Below the pieces are notes generated by a model. The model made no database searches. It saw nothing but the letters and a program-made list of their open reading frames with translations, and was not told the origin of the DNA. 64,000 bases of DNA from NCBI RefSeq assembly GCF_003337485.1, contig NZ_QPJJ01000005.1, positions 86,856-150,855 of the forward strand, read 5' to 3'. Below are positions 42,685-51,492 of the stretch, piece by piece; positions within the stretch are counted from its first letter, which is position 1, and the number at the start of each line of letters is the position of its first letter. The translations under genes and the position numbers were made by a program. The stretch is from Saliterribacillus persicus. Its GTDB lineage: Bacteria > Bacillota > Bacilli > Bacillales > Amphibacillaceae.

Positions 42685-44958
42685 CTATAGCTTAGGTTCT
42701 TTTAAAATCCTTATACCATAAACTCCACCTGCTACTTTTCCTTTCGGAGCTTTAAAAGCTACGTTTACCTCTTTTTTATTATTTGTGAGGTGCATTGGAA
42801 TAGAATAGCTTTCATTTATTAATTCACCAGGTTTTTCACCTTTTAGTTCTTGAGTTGCAATCTCAACATCATCAATGTGGATCGTAAATTCCCTCTCCAT
42901 TTTTTCACCATTGACCGTTAAAGTTGAGTCACTTCCAAAATAGTTCACATATAGATACATTTGCTTTTCTGCTTCTACTTTCATTTTATATTGAAAGTAT
43001 CCACCGTCTCGAGCATCCCTAAATCCACGATGAGCCTCATTTAAATAGCCCGAAGTAGAATTTTTCGAATTTAAATGGTGATCTACTTCTGGTTGTTGTT
43101 CATTAGGCGTTACCACATCAACTGTAATTTCTTGCTCCCTAATTCTGCTTTTCTTTTCTTGTTCTAAAAATACAATATATTCTTCTTCGTTCATTACATC
43201 CCAATAAATCGTATACCTTTGATGATGAAGACTATAAAATGGAAGTAAGGTTAATGTTTGATTGCCGGGTTGTCCTATGGCTTTTGTTTCAAATATCAAT
43301 TCTTTTGAGTTTTTTCTGCTTATACATTTTTCTGGTTCTTCATCATTTGTAACAATGGTTGGTACTTCAATAAGAGGATGATTATTAAGCGATTGATGAT
43401 CTTCTAAAATGTCTGTCTTAGGAAAGTTTTCCTTCCCTAATGCTCCAGCTAATACAATCGGACCATACAGAAAAGCTTGTTTTTTATTATCATCCTTTGA
43501 TTTATATAAATTAATTTCCATTTCAAATTCATATCTGATTACATCACCCTCAGAAAATAACTGATTAAACATGGCATAGCCATTTTCGATTTTATAATCA
43601 ACTACTTTCCCGTTCAAAGTAAAGGAATAATTTCCATTAGCCCATTTCGGTAGGCGAATAGCAAGGGCAGTAGATTTTCCAGATGCTTTAACTATCGTAA
43701 GGTTCCCGTGGTTATCATTTGGAAAATCAGTAGCTTGTTCAATTTGGAATTTACCATTATCAAAACTTCCTTCAGCAGCAATAAATAGATTCACATATAC
43801 TACATTTCCCAACTCATGAAAGATTCTTCGGTTATATCTAGCGGGATTTTCCATTCCTGTACCTGTACAACACCAAAAAGAATGATCAGGCGAATTGTAT
43901 ACTTTAAAATGGCCAGGTTCGGTTGAGACAAAATAAGTTTTCATTCCAGAAATAGGATCTTGTGACGCAAGAATATGATTATAAAGAGCTTGCTCATAAA
44001 AATCCATATATCTTGATTCTTGAGACCAATCAAAAAGCAGTTCTGTTAGTTTTAACATGTTGTAGGTGTTACAGGTCTCAGTAGTTGTAATCCCTAGCTT
44101 TTCTGCATTCTCTGGACCAAAGTGTTCGCGAATACTATTTCCACCGATAACATATGTACGATATGTTATCACTTGATCCCAAAAAAATGTTGCGATTCTT
44201 TTATATTTTTCCTTCTTGGTAATATTATAAAGTTTTGCTACACCAATTACTTTCGGGATTTGTGTATTCGCATGTTTTCCTTCTAGATCATCTTTTGCCC
44301 TCGATAAAGGATCTAACACAGCTTCATGATAGAAACGCTCTGCTAATTCTAAATACCTTGGATTGTCAGTTAAGAGATATAGATCAGCAAAAGCCTCATT
44401 CATTCCTCCATGTTCACTGATTAGCATTCTCTGAAATTGCTCGTTATTTAAATTTATCAATCCATTATAAGCCCAATCCGCTAATTGGATGACAACATCC
44501 AACGCCTTTTCCATTCCCGTTAACTGGTATGTATCAATTAAGCCTGCATAAATTTTGTGAATAGAATACCAAGGTACCCAAGATCCTCCAAGACTGAAAT
44601 TACTCACTTCGAAATCTCCGGTAAAAACTTCTTGAAAGCATTTTTTTGAAAAACCACTAACATACCCTTCTTCATCCTGCACGATAGCAAGCTGTTCTAC
44701 TGCATATTTTAATTTATCATACAACGCTTGTTTTTTTGTCACCGCATACATTGTAGCGGTTGCAGATAACCAATGCCCAATAGAATGACCAGCTATAGGA
44801 GTTGATTCCCAACCACCATATTTTTCATTTTTCGGCTCCATTCCTGCTGCTTCATAGCAAGGTGCCATTAAGCGATCCACATCTAAATATAGTAAGTATT
44901 TCTCACCATGTTGTTGGGCGTGACTGAATAACTTATCTGATAATTTGATTTGATTCAT
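42685..44958 (-). CDS. Beta-L-arabinofuranosidase, GH127 family
   Basis: A 757-residue (alpha/alpha)6-barrel protein. ATG 44958 (MNQIKLSDKLFSHAQQ) follows GGAGGGG; an in-frame start 66 nt upstream has no ribosome site. IAGHSIGHWLSATATMYA, GGMNEAFADLYLLTDNPRYLELAERF and ETCNTYNMLKLTELLF are typical. FWCCTGTGMENPAR carries the zinc/nucleophile cysteines known from HypBA1. It has no signal peptide, so it would act on imported beta-arabinofuranosyl oligosaccharides from hydroxyproline-rich plant glycoproteins. The GH127 family also includes enzymes with other specificities. It is divergent from two AraC regulators that probably control it. Confidence 0.9.
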   Translation of the reverse strand: MNQIKLSDKLFSHAQQHGEKYLLYLDVDRLMAPCYEAAGMEPKNEKYGGWESTPIAGHSIGHWLSATATMYAVTKKQALYDKLKYAVEQLAIVQDEEGYVSGFSKKCFQEVFTGDFEVSNFSLGGSWVPWYSIHKIYAGLIDTYQLTGMEKALDVVIQLADWAYNGLINLNNEQFQRMLISEHGGMNEAFADLYLLTDNPRYLELAERFYHEAVLDPLSRAKDDLEGKHANTQIPKVIGVAKLYNITKKEKYKRIATFFWDQVITYRTYVIGGNSIREHFGPENAEKLGITTTETCNTYNMLKLTELLFDWSQESRYMDFYEQALYNHILASQDPISGMKTYFVSTEPGHFKVYNSPDHSFWCCTGTGMENPARYNRRIFHELGNVVYVNLFIAAEGSFDNGKFQIEQATDFPNDNHGNLTIVKASGKSTALAIRLPKWANGNYSFTLNGKVVDYKIENGYAMFNQLFSEGDVIRYEFEMEINLYKSKDDNKKQAFLYGPIVLAGALGKENFPKTDILEDHQSLNNHPLIEVPTIVTNDEEPEKCISRKNSKELIFETKAIGQPGNQTLTLLPFYSLHHQRYTIYWDVMNEEEYIVFLEQEKKSRIREQEITVDVVTPNEQQPEVDHHLNSKNSTSGYLNEAHRGFRDARDGGYFQYKMKVEAEKQMYLYVNYFGSDSTLTVNGEKMEREFTIHIDDVEIATQELKGEKPGELINESYSIPMHLTNNKKEVNVAFKAPKGKVAGGVYGIRILKEPKL

Positions 44959-44988
44959 TTTTATACCCCTCCATAATAATATAGCTTT

Positions 44989-45007
44989 AACCATAGTATG
45001 AATGGTT
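44989..45007 (-). promoter_or_regulatory. Inverted repeat between the GH127 gene and the AraC genes
   Basis: AACCAT-AGTATGA-ATGGTT, a 6-bp inverted repeat with a 7-nt centre, 31 bp upstream of the GH127 start. It could be an operator for an AraC neighbour or a leader hairpin. Confidence 0.35.
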
Positions 45008-45101
45008 TTTTTTATTTTGTACATTTAATTTTTCCTGAAAAACCTATCTTTTTTTTGTCTTTTTGTTATAATAACAGAAATTGTCTAAGGAAGGGATTAA
45101 A

Positions 45102-45974
45102 ATGCACAAGATACAATTACCAACATCAGGAATACCAGGTATTAGAGAAATTGGATATATGGGAGATAGCCTAGGAATATTGAAGCACCCTGATCGTGTA
45201 TTTTCTAATCTTCATGTTTTTGTGTATGTTGAAAAGGGACACATTCAAGTAGTGGAAGAAGATACTTCTTACCAATTATCTGCGGGCTCCTATCTTTTTT
45301 TGAAAAAAAACCTTCACCACTGGGGAGATGATTATTATGAAAAAGGATCTAAGTGGTACTATATTCACTTTTATGATCCACAAGGAGCAGAGCTACCAGC
45401 TTCCCATGAATATACTTCCTATCTTCGAACCTCATTAATAGCAGAAGAGACTTATCATGCCGAGATTACTTTACCTAAAACTGGAGTGGTAAAGCAAAAA
45501 AGTTATGTAGAAGCACAATTAAAGAAGCTATTAGAAGAATTTGAGACACCACACCCTTTAAGACCATTATTCTCCAGCATGCATACCTTTCAGTTTTTTC
45601 TAGGACTGTATGCACAGCAACAAGATCAGGAATCTGAACAGAAATCCAATAGAGTTATACACAGAATGATAGATCTTTTTCACAGTCATCCCATTATAAA
45701 GCGCACAAGTGAAGAAATTGCAGAGGAAATTCAAATGAACTATGCCTATTTATCTTCCCTTTTTAAAAATCATACTGGAAAAAGTATCATGCAATATCAA
45801 AATGAAATTTTAATTGAAGAAGCCATTCAATTATTTAAGGACAACAATCAAAATATATCTGAAGTTAGCGATTTATTAGGTTTCTCAAACCCATTTTATT
45901 TCAGCCGTGTTTTCAAAAAAGTTACCGGTGTATCTCCATCTACTTATTTGCAGCAAATCTATCGGAATGTATAA
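45102..45974 (+). CDS. AraC family transcriptional regulator 1
   Basis: 290 residues. The start ATG 45102 (MHKIQLPTSGIPGI) follows AAGGAAGGG. The N-terminal about 110 residues are a cupin sugar-sensing domain (NLHVFVYVEKGHIQVVEEDTSYQLSAGSYLFLKKNLHHWG). Two helix-turn-helix units lie at the C-terminus, with the AraC signature ISEVSDLLGFSNPFYFSRVFKKVTGVSPSTY. It is paralogous to the next gene over its whole length and divergent from the GH127 gene. It is most likely an activator responding to an arabinose-containing sugar (inference from position). Confidence 0.92.
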   Translation: MHKIQLPTSGIPGIREIGYMGDSLGILKHPDRVFSNLHVFVYVEKGHIQVVEEDTSYQLSAGSYLFLKKNLHHWGDDYYEKGSKWYYIHFYDPQGAELPASHEYTSYLRTSLIAEETYHAEITLPKTGVVKQKSYVEAQLKKLLEEFETPHPLRPLFSSMHTFQFFLGLYAQQQDQESEQKSNRVIHRMIDLFHSHPIIKRTSEEIAEEIQMNYAYLSSLFKNHTGKSIMQYQNEILIEEAIQLFKDNNQNISEVSDLLGFSNPFYFSRVFKKVTGVSPSTYLQQIYRNV

Positions 45975-46020
45975 TAATAAAAATAATCTTCTATAACATA
46001 ATAGAAAGGTGGGTTCCCCT

Positions 46021-46896
46021 ATGAATCAGATTGACTTTCCAACATCGCAAATCCCTATGATTAATGAAATTGGATACATTGAAGATAGGAATGGAGTTTT
46101 TAAGCACCCAAACCGTATACTTCATGAAATGAATGTCTTTTTATATGTAAGAAAAGGTACATTGTATGTAGAGGAATTTGGAACAAATTATGCCTTAACA
46201 GAGGGAACTTTTCTATTTCTCGCTAGTGGATTGTCTCATTCAGGTACTAAATATTATCAGCCAAATACAGAGTGGTACCACATTCACTTCTATAATAATC
46301 CTAGAAATGAAATAGATTCAAAGAAATTTTATAATCCTTTTCAGTCTCAGACGGTTATTCAAAAAGAAGTATATGAGAAGAAGGTTTCTTTACCTAAATA
46401 TGGTAGGATTGATCATCCTCTTACTATCGAAAAGCAATGTGAGAAATTATTAAATTTTTATCATTCTGAACACCCACTACGCCCGATTCTTGTTGGTAAT
46501 TTTACACAGCAACTATTTCTAGACTTATATTTAGAGGATGTTAATCAAAATAAAAAGATTAAGACCCGTTCAACTGTTTCAAAAATCATTAATTTTATTC
46601 AAATGAATGATAACTCCCGACTAACAAGCATAGATATTGAAAACGAAATAGGAATGAACTATAGTTATTTATCCACGGTATTCAAAAAACACACTGGCAA
46701 AACAATTCGAGAATATCAACAGGAAGTTTTAGTAGAAAAAGCAATTCATTTACTGAAAAATAAATATTTAAATATTTCAGAAGTAAGTGAACAATTAGGA
46801 TTCAGTAATCCTTATTATTTCAGCAGAGTGTTTAAAAAAGTAATGGGTGTCTCCCCGAAGCATTATCTAAATCAAACCTATCGAAATCTTAAGTAA
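46021..46896 (+). CDS. AraC family transcriptional regulator 2
   Basis: 291 residues. ATG 46021 (MNQIDFPTSQIPMINEIGYIED) follows AAAGGTGGG. Like its neighbour it has an N-terminal cupin domain (NVFLYVRKGTLYVEEFGTNYALTEGTFLFLASGLSHSG) and a C-terminal AraC double helix-turn-helix ending ISEVSEQLGFSNPYYFSRVFKKVMGVSPKHY. Similar opening, spacing and length show a tandem duplication followed by divergence, strongest in the sensing domain. The two genes lie 46 nt apart and are probably co-transcribed. Confidence 0.92.
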   Translation: MNQIDFPTSQIPMINEIGYIEDRNGVFKHPNRILHEMNVFLYVRKGTLYVEEFGTNYALTEGTFLFLASGLSHSGTKYYQPNTEWYHIHFYNNPRNEIDSKKFYNPFQSQTVIQKEVYEKKVSLPKYGRIDHPLTIEKQCEKLLNFYHSEHPLRPILVGNFTQQLFLDLYLEDVNQNKKIKTRSTVSKIINFIQMNDNSRLTSIDIENEIGMNYSYLSTVFKKHTGKTIREYQQEVLVEKAIHLLKNKYLNISEVSEQLGFSNPYYFSRVFKKVMGVSPKHYLNQTYRNLK

Positions 46897-47019
46897 TTAA
46901 AACAGATTAGACCGGTTAGTTATTAATTGATTCTCACTATTTTTAATAATTCGAAATTCTATATTTTCCAAGTGTTTCTATGCCTTTTATTAAAAATATA
47001 TTTATTATTCAAGCTAAAC

Positions 47020-47048
47020 AAAAAGCTAGGCAAATTGCCTAGCTTTTT
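47020..47048 (-). terminator. Terminator of the hydrolase-MurF-Ddl operon
   Basis: On the minus strand AGCTAGGCAA/TTGCCTAGCT with a minimal loop is followed by TTTTT; the plus strand also has a T run. Confidence 0.85.
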
Positions 47049-47050
47049 TC

Positions 47051-48226
47051 TTATGCCTTACCTTTAGAGCCTTTGCCATGTAGAGAAAAGAGGTTAGTAT
47101 CAATAGAAAAATGGATTGATTCACGTTCTCTGTCTCTCTTTAAGGCTAGTTGAATTAATTGATCTGTTAAGGCCATAAAATCTTTTCCAGATGGCTCCCA
47201 CAGATAAAAAGATAACGATCCTGGAATTGTATTAATCTCATTAACAAATACTTCTTCATTTTCGTTTAATAAAAAGTCTATTCTAGAAACCCCACTTGCT
47301 CCCAACAATTTAAAGGTTTTTTCTGCAAGCTGTTTTACATTTTGAGTAGCTTTTTCGGATATTTCTGCAGGAATAATTCTATTAACACTTTCCATACCTT
47401 TTGTATCGCCAGATTTCCCACCACTTTGATATTTATCCTCGTACGATAGAATTTCATCACTACTTAGAACTTGCTCGCAAACAGAGCTTTCAACTTCTTC
47501 ATAGTCACCAATAACGGAACAATTAACTTCTGTTAAATTTGAAATCATTTTTTCTATCACAATTTTATGGCTATACTCAACAGCAAGATCAATGGCTTCT
47601 TCTAATTCACCTGCATTTTTAGCCTTGCTTATTCCAACACTAGACCCTAAATTTGCAGGTTTTACAATTAACGGATAGCCTAAAGCCTCTGCTTTTTGCT
47701 TTATATCTTCTGCTTCGTTTAGCCAAGTCGTAGAATAAAACCACTCATAATCTACGATTGGAACTTTTTGATCTCTAAGTATTTGCTTCATCATTACCTT
47801 ATCCATACCTGCTGCTGAAGACGCTACATCACAACCGACATAAGGTAATCCTAATAATTCTAAGTATCCTTGTAAGGATCCATCTTCCCCGTTCGTTCCA
47901 TGAATAACTGGAAATACAACATCTACATTCGAAATAAATCCTTTTGAAAATATTGATTTCTCTTTTTTTCGTAGAATCACTTTTTTATCTGTTTGTTGTT
48001 CAAAAACTACTTTATCGCTTTTTTCTAATAGTTGATCTAATTTTTGATAATTTTCAATTGTTTTTAAATCTTCTCCTGTATACCATTCTCTATTTTTGCT
48101 TATATAAATTGGCAAAATATCGTATTTCGAATCATCCATCGCATGAATTGCTTGCAATGCAGAAATAACCGATACTTCGTGTTCTACTGACACACCACCA
48201 TATATTACGGCTACCTTGGTTTTCAA
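47051..48226 (-). CDS. D-alanine--D-alanine ligase family protein
   Basis: About 391 residues, longer than B. subtilis Ddl (354). An ATP-grasp ligase that joins two D-amino (or hydroxy) acids. TTG 48226 gives MKTKVAVIYGG, 7 nt after GGAGGG; an ATG two codons upstream is too close to the ribosome site. Visible blocks are YGGVSVEHEVSVISALQAI, VFPVIHGTNGEDGSLQGYLELLGLPYVG, PLIVKPANLGSSVGISKA and EVFVNEINTIPGSLSFYLWE. The omega-loop region reads SYEDKYQSGGKSGDTKGMES and is longer than in housekeeping Ddl, as in a separate Firmicutes clade. Second-substrate specificity (D-Ala, D-Ser or D-lactate) is unresolved. It is the last gene of an operon with a MurF-like protein. Confidence 0.88.
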   Translation of the reverse strand: MKTKVAVIYGGVSVEHEVSVISALQAIHAMDDSKYDILPIYISKNREWYTGEDLKTIENYQKLDQLLEKSDKVVFEQQTDKKVILRKKEKSIFSKGFISNVDVVFPVIHGTNGEDGSLQGYLELLGLPYVGCDVASSAAGMDKVMMKQILRDQKVPIVDYEWFYSTTWLNEAEDIKQKAEALGYPLIVKPANLGSSVGISKAKNAGELEEAIDLAVEYSHKIVIEKMISNLTEVNCSVIGDYEEVESSVCEQVLSSDEILSYEDKYQSGGKSGDTKGMESVNRIIPAEISEKATQNVKQLAEKTFKLLGASGVSRIDFLLNENEEVFVNEINTIPGSLSFYLWEPSGKDFMALTDQLIQLALKRDRERESIHFSIDTNLFSLHGKGSKGKA

Positions 48227-48241
48227 TTGCATTCCCTCCAG

Positions 48242-49825
48242 TTATTCATTGTACGTATCCGGTAAATCATTCTCTAGTAATATAATCGCATCTTGCTTGG
48301 CAATCGCTTGGATATGTCCGATTGCATCATTTAAATCTTTAGCAATATACGTTTGATCGGCTGGGTAATTTTTTTCTTTCAAACCATCCTGTATAGGTTC
48401 TGTTTGTTTTTCACCAACCAAAATGACATAATCACAGGCATCTGCCGCATAAGATCCAAATTTCTTGTTATACTCATATTGTTTATCTCCAAGCTCAATC
48501 ATTCCAGGAGTAACTAAAATTTTATAACCTTCCATTGATTTTAAAACCTCTAGCGCAAGTCTAGAACCAGTTGGATTTGAATTAAAGCTATCATCTATAA
48601 CAGATAAACCACCAAAGCCTTTTCTTACTTCCATTCGATGTTTCACTGGCTGGATTTTTTTCACACCTAATTGTAACTTATTAAGTGGTACATTTAATTC
48701 CCAAGCTAAGCTAATAGCAGCTAATATATTATACACATTATGTTTTCCTAAAAGTTTTGTTTCAAAGACCGCATTAAGATCTCCACGTTTGTTTTTAACA
48801 CTAAAAGTAGTACCACGATGATGAAATTGAATATTACTAGCTACATAATCTGCATCCTGTTGATCAATACCAAAATAGATCTTTTTACAGGTCGCGTTTG
48901 GTTTGTAAGACATGATATTTACATCATCTTTGTTTAAAAAGGCAATACCATCACTTGGTAGTGATTCTACTATTTCATATTTTGTTTTTTGGATATTTTC
49001 AAGTGTTTTAAAAGTTTCCAGATGTTGTTCACCAATCGCTGTAATAATAGCATATTTATGATTTACCAATTCACAAATTTCCTTGATATTTCCTGACTCT
49101 TTCGCACCCATTTCCGCAATAAAAATGTCGTGATAGGGCTTAAGAGAATTTCTTACTGTGATGGTTACCCCTATTTTAGTATTGTAGCTTTCAGGAGTTT
49201 TTAATGTATTAAAATGAGAGGATAATATCGTATCCAGAATAAATTTTGTGCTTGTTTTTCCAAAACTTCCTGTAATACCAATTGTAGATAGGTTATTAGC
49301 TTGTTTGATCATGTTATGCGCATCTTTGTAGTAATAATTTTTAATAGAGTTTTCTATTGGAGCATTAATGACATTCGCAAGTATAAGTACAAAGTATAAG
49401 CAAGTAACACTAATTATTATTAATATACCCGCAATCAGATAACTTTCCTGTGTCCATATAAGAGCTAATGCTACTCCAGCAATAATAAAGTATAAAATAC
49501 TTATTGTTGTAATTAACCTTTTAATACGTGCTGTAACTGCTAATTTTTTCTTTTCAGGTTTATCTGATCTAAATACTATTCCAATAATAAATACAAGAGA
49601 TAATAGAATAAATGCTACAAGCTCCATCCCTAAAAAAAGAAAAATGAGCGGAAGTATTAGTGCCCAATCTTTTACGGTGATGACTTTCTTCCAGTTACTG
49701 TTCATCCATCTATATAGACGGCTATTTCTGTAAGAATTTAATTGAAGCATATGCACAGCTTTTCGTATGCGAAAGCCTAAATACACAAGCCACAAGCATA
49801 CTGTGATGGTTAAAAATATCGACAT
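48242..49825 (-). CDS. Membrane-anchored MurF-like Mur ligase
   Basis: 527 residues. Four membrane segments (about 3-20, 53-85, 106-125 and 129-152) precede a Mur-ligase catalytic region. The P-loop is GITGSFGKTSTK (residues 183-194), and EMGAKESGNIKEICELVNHKYAIITAIGEQHLETF is the MurF-type central-domain block. RMEVRKGFGGLSVIDDSFNSNP and GMIELG mark the C-terminal domain. Soluble MurF has no membrane part; this membrane form is a separate Firmicutes subgroup. It would add a D-aminoacyl dipeptide, presumably made by the adjacent Ddl-like enzyme, to a UDP-muramyl tripeptide or a lipid-linked precursor. It is 9 nt from that gene. Confidence 0.85.
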   Translation of the reverse strand: MSIFLTITVCLWLVYLGFRIRKAVHMLQLNSYRNSRLYRWMNSNWKKVITVKDWALILPLIFLFLGMELVAFILLSLVFIIGIVFRSDKPEKKKLAVTARIKRLITTISILYFIIAGVALALIWTQESYLIAGILIIISVTCLYFVLILANVINAPIENSIKNYYYKDAHNMIKQANNLSTIGITGSFGKTSTKFILDTILSSHFNTLKTPESYNTKIGVTITVRNSLKPYHDIFIAEMGAKESGNIKEICELVNHKYAIITAIGEQHLETFKTLENIQKTKYEIVESLPSDGIAFLNKDDVNIMSYKPNATCKKIYFGIDQQDADYVASNIQFHHRGTTFSVKNKRGDLNAVFETKLLGKHNVYNILAAISLAWELNVPLNKLQLGVKKIQPVKHRMEVRKGFGGLSVIDDSFNSNPTGSRLALEVLKSMEGYKILVTPGMIELGDKQYEYNKKFGSYAADACDYVILVGEKQTEPIQDGLKEKNYPADQTYIAKDLNDAIGHIQAIAKQDAIILLENDLPDTYNE

Positions 49826-49827
49826 AA

Positions 49828-50601
49828 TTACCCTACTCCTTTATCCTCTTCTAAAAACTTATCAATAATAACGGCTACTCGCTTCTTCTGTTCTAAAAAT
49901 ACATAATGCCCTGCATTCTCGATAACTGCTAAACCGGCATTTGGAATTAAAGATTCCATCACTTTAGCATCCTCTATCGGGGTTGCGGTATCATTTTTAC
50001 CCCATAACAATAATGTGGGTACCTTTATATTAGGCATATGATGGGTTAAATCTTCATTGACTACTTTCACAAGTGTTTGTTGCATCACTTGTGAGGCACT
50101 TTGATAATCGGCTGAACCTACCTTTTTTCGATACTTTTGAATAATATCATCTTTATAACGATTTAAGATAGGTAAGCTTAATACTTTCTTCATGGTTTTG
50201 TACGAATAAACTTTTACGTAATAATCAGCTTTTCGTTTTGGCTTTACTCCAGCACTTCCAATTAAAACTATTTTATTTACATTTGTATTATTATCAGCAT
50301 ACTTAATCGATACTCTTCCACCAAAGGAATGTCCTATTAAAGTCGGTTTTTGAATATCCAATTTCTTGATGAAGTCAGTTAAAACCTCCGTATATTCTGC
50401 CACATCCCAAGATTCCTTTGGCTCTTCACTTTTCCCAAAGCCAGGAAAATCAATTGCATAAACTTTAAAATTTGCTGCTAAGGATTGCTGCAAATCATCG
50501 AATAAATCTAAGCTTGTTCCCCATCCATGTAACAAAATAATGGGATTTCCTTCACCATATACTTGATAGTGAATTGATAATTGTTTAATCGTGATATCCA
50601 C
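49828..50601 (-). CDS. Alpha/beta hydrolase
   Basis: A 257-residue alpha/beta-fold hydrolase. The oxyanion segment is ILLHGWGTSLDLFDDLQQSL, the nucleophile elbow GHSFGGR (Ser near 93), the acid probably in LLWGKNDTATP and the base in ENAGHYVFLEQ. The substrate is unknown. It is first in the operon, 2 nt before the membrane MurF-like gene, so it may process a peptidoglycan precursor ester or a D-hydroxy-acid derivative (inference from position only). It has no signal peptide. Confidence 0.88.
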   Translation of the reverse strand: MDITIKQLSIHYQVYGEGNPIILLHGWGTSLDLFDDLQQSLAANFKVYAIDFPGFGKSEEPKESWDVAEYTEVLTDFIKKLDIQKPTLIGHSFGGRVSIKYADNNTNVNKIVLIGSAGVKPKRKADYYVKVYSYKTMKKVLSLPILNRYKDDIIQKYRKKVGSADYQSASQVMQQTLVKVVNEDLTHHMPNIKVPTLLLWGKNDTATPIEDAKVMESLIPNAGLAVIENAGHYVFLEQKKRVAVIIDKFLEEDKGVG

Positions 50602-50801
50602 GTTAATAACGCTCCTTCGAATTCCTAATATACGTTGCCATATCTATATCTGTAATTATAAAAACCATAAATATATTCGCTTTTAACACTATTTCTATGA
50701 GGGTGATTCCTCGTTTATCACATATCCTTTATCATATCACAGAACAAGGATGCTTAAGAAGTGTTTTGTGTGCACTTTTTGTTTTACCCTTTTTACAGAT
50801 C

Positions 50802-50833
50802 AAAAAACATCCACCAATAAAGATGGATGTTTT
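50802..50833 (-). terminator. Terminator of bioY
   Basis: On the minus strand AAAACATCC...GGATGTTTT with a 12-nt loop is followed by further T residues. Confidence 0.8.
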
Positions 50834-50843
50834 CTTTCATTTA

Positions 50844-51407
50844 TTATGGTGTCACTGTCTTTGATTGTTTTAATAGCTTGGCATGCACTAACCTTTGTCT
50901 TACTACAATGCCAATCCAGCTGGCTAAAAATGCTTTGATAAAACCAACGATTAGAAAAGGATATACGCCACTTGCTAAAGCTTCACTCCAAGTTAAATCG
51001 ACAATGAATTTTAACTGTGTCATGCCAAACAATAATGTTATAAACATTCCTACAATATTTGCAATAATTGCCATTCGAAGATTAAATTTAGTAAGTTCTA
51101 AAATTTTCCCGGTAACATATGCAGCAAAAATAAAACCTATGATATACCCGCCAGTTGGCCCGACAATTACCTGAAGTCCACCGCGAAAACCAGCAAATAC
51201 TGGAATTCCAATTGCTCCAATCATAGCATACCCAATCATCGCAGTAGCACCTAGCTTACTACCAATAATGGTAGCTGTTATACCTACTGCTAACGTTTGT
51301 CCACTAATCGGTACAAGTGGAAGTGGAATTTCAATTTGCGCTAATATCGCTGTTATTGCTGTGAAAATACTTGCTAACATAATATTTCTTAATGTAATTT
51401 GTTGCAT
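50844..51407 (-). CDS. bioY: Biotin transporter BioY (ECF S component)
   Basis: A 187-residue substrate-binding membrane subunit of an energy-coupling-factor transporter, with six hydrophobic segments. The family pattern is clear: ILAQIEIPLPLVPISGQTLAVGITATIIGSKLGA, then GLQVIVGPTGGYIIGFIFAAYVTG. It captures biotin and associates with shared EcfAA'T subunits, which are not in this window. A perfect BirA-type operator lies directly in front, so biotin excess should repress it. GGGGGA is the ribosome site. It is not linked to bio biosynthesis genes. Confidence 0.95.
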   Translation of the reverse strand: MQQITLRNIMLASIFTAITAILAQIEIPLPLVPISGQTLAVGITATIIGSKLGATAMIGYAMIGAIGIPVFAGFRGGLQVIVGPTGGYIIGFIFAAYVTGKILELTKFNLRMAIIANIVGMFITLLFGMTQLKFIVDLTWSEALASGVYPFLIVGFIKAFLASWIGIVVRQRLVHAKLLKQSKTVTP

Positions 51408-51418
51408 CTTGCTCCCCC

Positions 51419-51457
51419 TTATTTGTTAACCATTAATAAAAATAGGTTAACAAATAA
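51419..51457 (-). promoter_or_regulatory. BirA operator of bioY
   Basis: TTATTTGTTAACC (51419-51431), a 13-nt spacer, then GGTTAACAAATAA (51445-51457) form a perfect 13-bp inverted repeat. The TTGTTAAC...GTTAACAA core is the Bacillus BirA recognition pattern. It ends 12 bp before the bioY start codon. Confidence 0.9.
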
Positions 51458-51492
51458 AGTTGTGTTTGACTAGTATTTTTTTAAAAATAATA

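Noticed and set aside
50827-51174. 115-residue reading frame antisense to bioY
   Set aside because: It lies within the complement of a certain BioY gene and its terminator.
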